Below, one piece after another: positions 57,197 through 64,000 of a stretch of 64,000 nucleotides of DNA; the first letter of the stretch is position 1, and every line of letters begins with the position of its first letter. Origin of the DNA: Alkanindiges illinoisensis (GTDB taxonomy: Bacteria > Pseudomonadota > Gammaproteobacteria > Pseudomonadales > Moraxellaceae); NCBI RefSeq assembly GCF_004377485.1, contig NZ_SNTY01000014.1, forward strand, positions 124,001 to 188,000, written 5' to 3'. A program made the translations under genes and the position numbers. A model generated the notes under the pieces. It did no database searches, was not told where the DNA came from, and was given only the letters and a program-made list of their open reading frames with translations.

Positions 57197-58651
57197 CTAT
57201 AACAACTGATACGCCGTATTAACTGCCCGCATGGGCTGCTTAAAATTTTCCAGTTGATGGTTTTTGCGCAAGTCACTTAAAAACTGGTTGCGCCAGTCAT
57301 TAATATCAAAGGTGGTTAAACCCTGCATCAATTGCTGGTAGCGTTCCAGACGTTCCTGGAGGGGCATTTCTACCGCAATTTTTAAGGCATTAACCATATC
57401 CTGTGTATCGGTAGGGTCAACAATCAGCGCCTGCTGCATTTGTTCAGCTGCACCGGCATATTTAGACAAAATCAGCACGCCGGGATTTTCCGGGTCTTGC
57501 GCGGCAATATATTCCTTGGCCACCAGATTCATACCATCGCGCAGGGAACTAATCCAGCAAATATCAGTCAGACGGTATAGCCCCATCAGGGTTTCATGCG
57601 GCACCACTTCATTAGTGCAGTCAATCGGCAGCCAGTCATGCTGGGCAAAGGTGTCATTAATTTTTTCTACGGTTTGATTGACCTGCCGGAACAGGCGCTG
57701 ATAGGCCAGAATATCCATGCGGCAAGGGCAGGCAATTTGCAACTCGGTGATACGCCGGTGATATTGCGGATACTGCTGCAAAAACTCGGCAAAGGCATCA
57801 AAGCGTTCCAGAATTCCCTTGGAGTAATCAATACGATCTACGCCAATAATGGTTTTCTGGTTTTTTAGCGCTTTGAGATCAAATACATCTTGTCGGTCAC
57901 TGGCATGTTTTTTTGCCACCTGCTGAATCTGGGCAGGGTTAATGCCAATGGGATAGCACTTAATGGTGGTAATGCGTTGCTGGTAGCTCACCAGTGAATG
58001 CTGGATTTTTTGCGCCTTTAGCAAGGTGGTGCACGCCTGCATACACAGGGTCTGGTCATAATCGGTTTGCAGGCCTACCAGATCGTAATGGCACAGATCC
58101 TGAACCAGACGCTCAGCCGTTGGAATACATTTCCAGATGGAAAGTGGGGCAAACGGAATATGCAGGAAAAAGCCAATCTTGTTGTTCAGTCCCAATTCAC
58201 GGCAATAGCGCGCTACGCTAAAGAAATGGTAGTCATGTACCCAGATCACATCATCTGGTTGGGCAATGGCTTTAAGCTGCTGGGCAAATAGCGCATTGAC
58301 TTCTTGATAGGTTTCAAACTCGGCCTGATTATATTCAATTAGATCCTGCCGTTCATGCATAGCTGGCCATAAGGTGTTGTTGGCAAACCCGCAATAATAC
58401 TGGTCATACTGCTGTTGGGTTAATGGGCAGGTCAGGTATTCAATTTTGCCATCTATAATTTTTCCAAACTGCGGTTTTGCTGCTGTTTGGCCTGCTTGGT
58501 TATTGTCGCTAACAATATCGCCATTCCAGCCCAGCCAGGTACCACCCGTTTCCGTGAGCGCATCCTGTAGCGCTACTGCCAAGCCACCAGCCGCGGGTTT
58601 GTCAGGATTGGGCAGGCTCACCCGGTTGGACAATACAATTAGTTTGGACAT
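57197..58651 (-). CDS. otsA: Alpha,alpha-trehalose-phosphate synthase (UDP-forming)
   Basis: A 484-residue GT20 glycosyltransferase joining UDP-glucose and glucose 6-phosphate to trehalose 6-phosphate. It shows VLSNRVSLPNPDKPAAGGLA, the HDYHFF motif (DVIWVHDYH) and the donor-binding GVDRIDYSKGILER. The start at 58651 is set by GGAGAAG five to seven bases upstream; an upstream ATG would add ten residues. It overlaps the end of otsB by 13 bases, which fits translational coupling in an otsB-otsA operon. Confidence 0.95.
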   Translation of the reverse strand: MSKLIVLSNRVSLPNPDKPAAGGLAVALQDALTETGGTWLGWNGDIVSDNNQAGQTAAKPQFGKIIDGKIEYLTCPLTQQQYDQYYCGFANNTLWPAMHERQDLIEYNQAEFETYQEVNALFAQQLKAIAQPDDVIWVHDYHFFSVARYCRELGLNNKIGFFLHIPFAPLSIWKCIPTAERLVQDLCHYDLVGLQTDYDQTLCMQACTTLLKAQKIQHSLVSYQQRITTIKCYPIGINPAQIQQVAKKHASDRQDVFDLKALKNQKTIIGVDRIDYSKGILERFDAFAEFLQQYPQYHRRITELQIACPCRMDILAYQRLFRQVNQTVEKINDTFAQHDWLPIDCTNEVVPHETLMGLYRLTDICWISSLRDGMNLVAKEYIAAQDPENPGVLILSKYAGAAEQMQQALIVDPTDTQDMVNALKIAVEMPLQERLERYQQLMQGLTTFDINDWRNQFLSDLRKNHQLENFKQPMRAVNTAYQLL

Positions 58652-59592
58652 GTTTCTTCTCCATATTGTTCCCGTGTGCAACTGCTCACTGCCTTATTGG
58701 CAGCACGGCAAGGCAAAAACTGGTGAAACTGAGCTAAAAACGCTGCAACCGCAGTAGTATCTTTGAGACGATATTGGGCATCAGTAGGCCCGGTTCCTAC
58801 CTTGATGCTCATCCCCTGTTGCGCATTGACTGCCTTAAAACCGGATTCATCGGTAATATCATCACCAATAAATATCGGTGTGATGGGATCAAGTCCAAAA
58901 TGTGCCAGAATAGTCTGGATGGCATGACCCTTATCTGCCTGTATTGGCAAGATTTCCACCACACATTTGCCATGATTCAGCTTCATTTGCGGATAACTGG
59001 CCACTAACTGCTTCATAATGTCATGCGCAACTGGCTCCAGTTCAGGGCACTGGCGATAGTGCAGGGCAAAAGAATACTGTTTATCTTCCAACAGCAATCG
59101 GGGATATTCTGTACAGGCATGCTGGAGTGCCTGTTTTAAGCGGTCAAAATCAATACTGCTTAAGTCCGGACTTAGACGGGTGCCACTGTCCAGTACAATA
59201 TCCAGACCGTGCAAACCTGCAATCGGCAACGTCAGTGATTGAAATAGCTGCTGTGCGATCGGAATCTGTCGGCCAGTTACTGCAATTACCGGCACCTGAC
59301 AGCGCTGGATGCCTGCAATAGTCGCCAGCATAACATCAGGGATAAAGCTTTGTTCAGGGTCATCACAAAAATCAGCCAGCGTGCCATCAATGTCCAGAAA
59401 CAGGCAATAGGTGTGAGAGCTTGCCTGAAGCTGCTGGATTAGCTCGACTGGGTCATTAAAACAGGTTTGGTTAAAAGCAGGGTTTTGATTTGCAGGTACC
59501 TGATCCAGCGCCAGATGATGAATGGCATCTTGGGGTGAATCTTCAAAATTTTGATTTTCAGCGGTTTGCTCATTAATTGGTTGGCTGGTCAT
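58639..59592 (-). CDS. otsB: Trehalose-6-phosphate phosphatase
   Basis: A 317-residue HAD phosphatase making trehalose from trehalose 6-phosphate. The nucleophile motif is FLDIDGTLADF. Motif II/III (VIAVTGRQIP, and the lysine region) and motif IV (FIGDDITDESGF) are present. An extra 50-residue N-terminal, mostly acidic and Asn/Gln-rich, extension precedes it. The start at 59592 has GAGGGTACC upstream; the longer ATG start at 59628 is less likely. With otsA it makes the osmoprotectant trehalose. Confidence 0.94.
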   Translation of the reverse strand: MTSQPINEQTAENQNFEDSPQDAIHHLALDQVPANQNPAFNQTCFNDPVELIQQLQASSHTYCLFLDIDGTLADFCDDPEQSFIPDVMLATIAGIQRCQVPVIAVTGRQIPIAQQLFQSLTLPIAGLHGLDIVLDSGTRLSPDLSSIDFDRLKQALQHACTEYPRLLLEDKQYSFALHYRQCPELEPVAHDIMKQLVASYPQMKLNHGKCVVEILPIQADKGHAIQTILAHFGLDPITPIFIGDDITDESGFKAVNAQQGMSIKVGTGPTDAQYRLKDTTAVAAFLAQFHQFLPCRAANKAVSSCTREQYGEETCPN

Positions 59593-60110
59593 TCTGGTAC
59601 CCTCGGCTAGGCCTTTTTTTAGCACCAAAATTCATGGTTTGGCCGAAATTTATTATTTGCACTACATAATATTAAGTTTTTACACATAAATTTTTCACAA
59701 TATTACGTATAAGGTTGCTTGGATTAATTTCCCAGTTTTTGTAATTAAAATAATAAGCTGATATTTATGCTTTTTTTGGTTCTTATATTGTTGGGAATAA
59801 TGGTTTGTCCTTTAGTGGATCTGTTTAAGATTTACCTTTAATGACCCGATATTACCCTTAACTCGAATATCCATATACTTGGTACTGTGTTTAAGCTTTT
59901 TTTGTAAAAGCAGCATATGAACTAGTGCACCCAACTTAAACCATTTGCCCTAAAATGTAGCTTTAAAACAAGGCGTTATGACATCAAAAAATAGTGCAAA
60001 TGCGTATGCTTCTCATTTTTAATTGTTGAAAATCATAAACTTACTCAATTATCCGCTTTGAAAAAATTATAGCCTGCGTCATAATGATTCCAGTTTTGAG
60101 GAGAAACATC
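59593..60110 (+). promoter_or_regulatory. otsB / bfr divergent region with bfr promoter
   Basis: About 500 A+T-rich bases. TTGAAA (60058-60063), a 16-base spacer and CATAAT (60080-60085) form a good promoter for bfr, with a GAGGAG ribosome binding site at 60098-60103. I see no Fur-box-like palindrome that I would trust and no gene. The otsB promoter must lie in the left half but is not clear. Confidence 0.5.
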
Positions 60111-60581
60111 ATGCGCGGCGATACCGAAGTCATTAATTACCTGAATATGCTGATTGGCGGCGAACTTGCTGCGCGTGACCAGTACCTGATTCATTCCCGG
60201 ATGTATGAAGACTGGGGCCTGCATAAATTGTATGAACGGCTGGATCATGAATCCCAGGAAGAAGGCGGCCATGCCGATGCACTGATTCGCCGGGTACTGT
60301 TTCTGGATGGCACGCCGGATATGTCACGGGATAGCCTGAATATTGGCACCGATGTGATTTCCTGCCTTGAAGCCGACCTTGCGCTGGAGTACAAGGTGCG
60401 TAAGGATCTGGCCAAAGGCGTACAATTGTGTGAAGCCAAGGGCGATTATGTCAGCCGTGATATGCTGCGTGCGCAAATGGCCGACACTGAGGAAGACCAT
60501 ACCTACTGGCTGGAAAAACAACTGGGCCTGATCAAGAAAATTGGTTTGCCGAATTATTTACAGTCGCAGATGGGTGTATAA
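60111..60581 (+). CDS. bfr: Bacterioferritin (subunit lacking the heme-ligand methionine)
   Basis: A 156-residue four-helix ferritin subunit ([20 protein letters not shown]). The di-iron ferroxidase ligands are all there: Glu18, Glu51, His54, Glu93 (DLALEY) and the EEDH pair near residues 126-129. Met52, which in dimer interfaces binds heme, is Gly52 (EEGGHAD). It should store iron without heme or pair with a heme-binding subunit encoded elsewhere, as in two-gene Bfr systems. GAGGAG lies eight bases before the ATG; an ATG 9 codons upstream is not used. Confidence 0.9.
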   Translation: MRGDTEVINYLNMLIGGELAARDQYLIHSRMYEDWGLHKLYERLDHESQEEGGHADALIRRVLFLDGTPDMSRDSLNIGTDVISCLEADLALEYKVRKDLAKGVQLCEAKGDYVSRDMLRAQMADTEEDHTYWLEKQLGLIKKIGLPNYLQSQMGV

Positions 60582-60613
60582 GTCAATTTGATCGTTAAAT
60601 GACTTTAATTTAT

Positions 60614-60646
60614 AAAAAAGCCCAGTTTAATTAGACTGGGCTTTTT
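60614..60646. terminator. bfr: Terminator of bfr
   Basis: AAAAAAGCCCAGT pairs with ACTGGGCTTTTT around TTAATTAG. It also serves rluB on the other strand. Confidence 0.88.
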
Positions 60647-60662
60647 AGTTCAATATCAAGAA

Positions 60663-61523
60663 TTATTTCATGCTGGTATCGCGCTTTTGCTGACGCAGAA
60701 ACCCACCACGGCGCGCAGGCAATGGGTTTTCCACCTGACGCTCAGCGCGACGCTTGGCCATGCCATACAGCCCAGTACCAACCCGTGGCTTAAGCTCGAC
60801 AGTTTTTACCAGATTATCAATGTCATGCTTGTCCAGTTCCACCCAGCGCCCAGTACGCAACTCGCGCGGTAGAATCACCGAACCGTAGCGGGTACGCAGC
60901 AGACGGCTAACCTTTAGTCCCTGTGATTCAAACAGGCGACGTACTTCGCGGTTGCGGCCTTCTTTAACCACCACCTGATACCACCGGTTAATGCCCTCAC
61001 CACCAATTTCACTAAACGATTCAAACTTGGCCGGGCCATCTTCCAGCTCAACACCGGCCAGCAGGTTTTTACGCGCCTCAGCAGTAACTTCACCCATCAC
61101 ACGCACTGCATACTCACGCTCCACTTCATTGGACGGATGCATCAGGCGGTTAGCCAGTTCGCCATCATTGGTAAACAGCAGCAGACCAGTACTGTTAATG
61201 TCCAGACGGCCCACCATCACCCAGCGGTCATTGGCAATTTGCGGCAGATGTTCAAACACCGTCGGGCGGCCTTCGGGATCATTGCGTGAACAGATTTCAC
61301 CTTCAGGCTTGTAATACACCAGCACACGGCGGCGCACTTCATCTTCCAGCTGGAACTGAACCTTGCGGCCATCAATACGAAGCTCGTCACCCGGTTCAAT
61401 GCGCTCACCCACCTGGGCAATGCGGCCATTGACGCTGACACGTCCGGCAGCAATGACTTCTTCCATATAGCGGCGTGACCCCAGACCAATTCTGGCCAGT
61501 ACTTTTTGTAACTTTTCACTCAT
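60663..61523 (-). CDS. rluB: Ribosomal large subunit pseudouridine synthase B
   Basis: A 286-residue pseudouridine synthase (RsuA family) modifying 23S rRNA helix 89. An N-terminal S4 domain ([22 protein letters not shown]) is followed by the catalytic motif [17 protein letters not shown], whose aspartate attacks the uridine. The basic tail is typical. I start at the ATG at 61523; a GTG three codons earlier sits too close to AAGG. It lies next to scpB-scpA, as in many gammaproteobacteria. Confidence 0.93.
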   Translation of the reverse strand: MSEKLQKVLARIGLGSRRYMEEVIAAGRVSVNGRIAQVGERIEPGDELRIDGRKVQFQLEDEVRRRVLVYYKPEGEICSRNDPEGRPTVFEHLPQIANDRWVMVGRLDINSTGLLLFTNDGELANRLMHPSNEVEREYAVRVMGEVTAEARKNLLAGVELEDGPAKFESFSEIGGEGINRWYQVVVKEGRNREVRRLFESQGLKVSRLLRTRYGSVILPRELRTGRWVELDKHDIDNLVKTVELKPRVGTGLYGMAKRRAERQVENPLPARRGGFLRQQKRDTSMK

Positions 61524-61584
61524 AGCAAACACAACCTTAATAAAAAAATCGCTTTAACCACGCTGGTGCATCTGTCTGGGCCTG

Positions 61585-62196
61585 TCACGATAAACTATCG
61601 TTAAAGGTATCCAGTACTTCCTTGACATCTTCTAGCGGTGGTAAAGCTTTTAATGACACGAGGCCAAAAGCATTTAAAAAATGTTTCGTGGTGACCAACA
61701 GGGCAGGCCGCCCCGGGATCTCACGAAAACCGGATTCGGTAATCCACTGACGGTCAAACAATGTTCTTAAAATCTGACTGTTCACGGATACACCACGAAT
61801 ATGTTCAATATCAGCACGGGTCACGGGCTGATGGTAGGCAATCACGGCCAGTGTTTCGAGCAGGGCGCTGGACAACCGCACCGGACGCTCGGGCCAGACT
61901 TTGGCAATCAGGCTGCTGTAATGCTCACGCACCTGAAAGCGATAACCCTGGGCCGTTTCAATTAGTTCAATGGCACGGTTGTTCTGGCGTGCAGCCAGCA
62001 GTTCCAGCCACTGTTTGATCTGTGCAGCACTAATACTGTCATCAAAGGCCTGCCTGAGCTGGGCGATATTAACCGGCCCTTCACTGGCAAAAATCAGGGC
62101 TTCCAGCCGCAGCAGGGCATCATCAATAATATTGACTGGATGATGCACGCCAGGCTGCAACAATGCTGGATGAGTGGGGTCGGTATCAGGCAGCAT
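61585..62196 (-). CDS. scpB: Segregation and condensation protein B
   Basis: A 203-residue protein made of two winged-helix domains: LLRLEALIFASEGPVNIAQL first, then LETLAVIAYHQPVTRADIEHIRGV. ScpB dimers bind ScpA and stimulate SMC. I place the start at the ATG at 62196, which overlaps the end of scpA by 11 bases; a longer reading from 62253 would overlap it by 68 bases. It is translated after scpA. Confidence 0.92.
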   Translation of the reverse strand: MLPDTDPTHPALLQPGVHHPVNIIDDALLRLEALIFASEGPVNIAQLRQAFDDSISAAQIKQWLELLAARQNNRAIELIETAQGYRFQVREHYSSLIAKVWPERPVRLSSALLETLAVIAYHQPVTRADIEHIRGVSVNSQILRTLFDRQWITESGFREIPGRPALLVTTKHFLNAFGLVSLKALPPLEDVKEVLDTFNDSLS

Positions 62197-62992
62197 GGCT
62201 TCGCCGTCCTGTAACTGCCAGTGGCTGCTCAATCCCACAGCCACGGATTTCAAGCTCGCCTTGCCGCACCAGTTCCAGCACCGCCATAAAGGTCACCACA
62301 ATGCCCATGTGACCTTGCGCCGGATTAATCAGCTGGTAAAACGACATCACCTCACCCTGCATGGCCATCTGACGGATAAAATCAATGCGTTCTTCCAGTT
62401 GTACGGGTTCTACTTCCACCTGATGGCTTTGCAGGCGCGGGCGCTTGAGCAGCAAGGTCATGGCCTGATGCAACAGGCTGGCATCAAATTGCTCATCATC
62501 CTGTGTGTAAATGGCAGCCACTGTGCTATTGGCATCAAACACATCGCGTTCCAGAATCTGGCAGGCACTCAGCCACAGGGCACCCTGCTTCACCTTGGCA
62601 TAGTTTTGCAGGCGACTGAGCAAATCCTGACGCGGGTCATCTTCAGGTTTGGCAATCTGCGGTTTGGGTAACAGCAAACGTGACTTGATATCGGCCAACG
62701 ACGCCGCCATCACCATATAATCAGCGGCCAGTTCAATATTGAGCGCTTTCATGCCCTGAATATAATGCAGGTACTGGGTAGCAATGGGCGCAATGTCCAG
62801 CGTTACCAGATTCAGGCCATTTTTATGAACAAGATAAAGTAAGAAATCCAGCGGCCCTTCGAAGTATTCCAGCAAAATCTGGAATGCCTCAGGCGGGATA
62901 TACAGGTCATCCGGGATTTGGGAAAACCACTCATCATACATACGGGCAACCGTAGGCTGAGCAGGTTCACCAGCAATTTGTTGTTGGTTCAT
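62186..62992 (-). CDS. scpA: Segregation and condensation protein A
   Basis: A 268-residue kleisin bridging the SMC heads. The N-terminal family motif is LLEYFEGPLDFLLYLVHKNGLNLVTLDIA, then DYMVMAASLADIKSRLLLP, and a C-terminal winged-helix that binds the other SMC head. The start is taken at the ATG at 62992 (MNQQQIAGE); an ATG nine codons upstream is possible. It overlaps scpB, and the pair encodes the partner of SMC. Confidence 0.93.
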   Translation of the reverse strand: MNQQQIAGEPAQPTVARMYDEWFSQIPDDLYIPPEAFQILLEYFEGPLDFLLYLVHKNGLNLVTLDIAPIATQYLHYIQGMKALNIELAADYMVMAASLADIKSRLLLPKPQIAKPEDDPRQDLLSRLQNYAKVKQGALWLSACQILERDVFDANSTVAAIYTQDDEQFDASLLHQAMTLLLKRPRLQSHQVEVEPVQLEERIDFIRQMAMQGEVMSFYQLINPAQGHMGIVVTFMAVLELVRQGELEIRGCGIEQPLAVTGRRSHAA

Positions 62993-63280
62993 ATAATTAG
63001 GCCACGCGAATTTATACAAAAGGCATGAAAAATAGTTACCATCATCTGAGCAATAACAGTGCGCAGAGCTGTCTACTTCACAAAATAATAAGCGCTACAA
63101 AAAAACTGTATTAAGCTTTTTCCAGTGAAAGTCAACAGGCGCGTTTAAATAGCACTTTCTATGCCAACTTCTTATATTTACAAAAATTGACAGTTTTGCG
63201 CTCGTAATGAGAGGATTGTACAGCAAAGCAACCGTTTAAGTGTGAACGATCAGTCAGTTTGCAAATTATCTTATTCTTTG

Positions 63281-63327
63281 AAAAATAACCTTCAGCCTGC
63301 TGGTAAAATCATTTTAGACAGGCTGAA
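63281..63327 (-). terminator. Hairpin downstream of yciO, within the scpA-yciO gap
   Basis: TTCAGCCTG (63291-63299) pairs perfectly with CAGGCTGAA (63319-63327). On the minus strand GGTTATTTTT follows. The rest of the roughly 380-base gap (62993-63371) has no gene that I can support; a 66-codon plus-strand frame at 63242-63442 overlaps the end of yciO and looks random. Confidence 0.55.
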
Positions 63328-63371
63328 TGAGACGTATACAACCAGACAGAACAGTTTATTTAAAATTTTAA

Positions 63372-63995
63372 TTATGCGAATGCGCTCACATTTCCCATGC
63401 CTTCACGTACTACAACCGGGTAATCACCTGACAAATCAATGATACTGGTCACGCCACGGCTACACACGCCCCCATCAATAAACAGCTCAATTTGCTTGCC
63501 CAGTTGCATTTCAATGTCGTAGGGGTCGTCAAATGGCAGGTCTTGTCCCGGTAAAATCAGGGTGCTGGTGAGCAGCGGTTCATTCAGTTCTTCGAGCAAT
63601 GCCTGACAAATCAGGTTGGTTGGAATACGAATACCAATGGTTTTTTTCTTGGGATGCAACAGACGACGGGGCACTTCGCTGGTGGCTGGTAGAATAAAAG
63701 TACAAATACTGGGGGTGTTGGCCTTCAATAAACGGTAGGTACTGTTATCTACCTTGGCATAAGTGGCAATATCGGACAAATCCCGACACAAAATGGCATA
63801 TTGGTGCTGCGCGGGTAAGCGACGGATTTGCCCAATTTTTTCCATTGCCGCCTTGTCACCGATATGACAGCCAATCGCATAACAGGCATCAGTAGGATAA
63901 ACCGCCACATCACCGGCACGGATGCGGTCAACGGCCTGCTGAATCAGGCGTGGCTGCGGATTATCCGGATGAATACGTAAATGCAGCATGTTCAT
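63372..63995 (-). CDS. yciO: YciO/YrdC/Sua5-family RNA-modification-related protein
   Basis: A 207-residue protein matching E. coli YciO along its length: IHPDNPQPRLIQQAVDRI, VYPTDACYAIGCHIGDKAAMEKIGQIRRLP and the C-terminal VVVREGMGNV. The YrdC/Sua5 fold binds ATP and threonine to make threonylcarbamoyl-AMP for tRNA t6A; YciO itself is a related paralogue with an uncertain role. The start may be ATG 63995 or 63989; the window ends five bases beyond, so no upstream context is seen. Confidence 0.88.
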   Translation of the reverse strand: MNMLHLRIHPDNPQPRLIQQAVDRIRAGDVAVYPTDACYAIGCHIGDKAAMEKIGQIRRLPAQHQYAILCRDLSDIATYAKVDNSTYRLLKANTPSICTFILPATSEVPRRLLHPKKKTIGIRIPTNLICQALLEELNEPLLTSTLILPGQDLPFDDPYDIEMQLGKQIELFIDGGVCSRGVTSIIDLSGDYPVVVREGMGNVSAFA

Positions 63996-64000
63996 GTTCC

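Noticed and set aside
59593-60057. A Fur box upstream of bfr
   Set aside because: The region is generally A+T-rich and no 19-base palindrome close to the Fur consensus stands out.
63242-63442. A 66-codon plus-strand frame between scpA and yciO
   Set aside because: It overlaps the 3' end of yciO in antisense and includes the terminator hairpin.

Overview
This 64 kb window looks like chromosomal DNA of a gammaproteobacterium of the Moraxellaceae, close to Acinetobacter or Alkanindiges. That is inference from gene content and order: a FadR-type GntR regulator, smc, zipA and ligA in a row; scpA, scpB and rluB together; a RibA whose N-terminus matches the Acinetobacter form; and CbpA/CbpM. Base composition is moderate, and several short modules are clearly richer in A+T. 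I see no rRNA, tRNA, CRISPR array, prophage or transposase gene.

Region by region. 1-9.5 kb: the 5' part of an ABC-F ATPase gene (uup) diverges from slyX; an A+T-rich pair of small membrane-protein genes follows; then an enoyl-CoA isomerase-like gene, topA, an ANT(6)-type nucleotidyltransferase, a membrane-anchored metzincin-like protein and corA. 9.5-16 kb: suhB, a quinone oxidoreductase, dxs, ribA and hemF (isoprenoid, flavin and heme precursors). 16-24 kb: a lipoprotein gene broken by an in-frame TGA, an OmpA-domain protein, a nitronate monooxygenase and a YbaL-type K+/H+ antiporter. 24-34 kb: rpmB-rpmG, an aldehyde dehydrogenase with a divergent TetR regulator, purU, a Sel1-repeat gene broken by an in-frame TAA, a RidA-family gene, a second nitronate monooxygenase, an MBL-like protein and the cbpA-cbpM chaperone pair. 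34-47 kb: an AmpG-like transporter, a two-gene cassette bounded by inverted 96-bp repeats, a HAD phosphatase, a lipoprotein glycerophosphodiesterase, an amino acid permease, a cytochrome c assembly-like protein, ffh, a pentapeptide-repeat membrane protein, coaX and birA. 47-64 kb: GntR regulator, smc, zipA, ligA, a possible structured leader RNA before a YbjJ-like transporter, otsB-otsA (trehalose), bacterioferritin, rluB, scpB-scpA and yciO. smc and scpA-scpB together encode the chromosome-condensing SMC-ScpAB complex.

The most unusual parts are: (1) a 96-bp MITE-like element in three copies, two of which lie in inverted orientation and exactly enclose an A+T-rich pair of paralogous membrane-protein genes; (2) an approximately 85-nt imperfect hairpin directly after a TATAAT box, upstream of a transporter; (3) two genes each interrupted by one in-frame stop codon; and (4) a bacterioferritin with its ferroxidase ligands but without the heme-ligand methionine. 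No function can be assigned to the paralogous pair from sequence alone.
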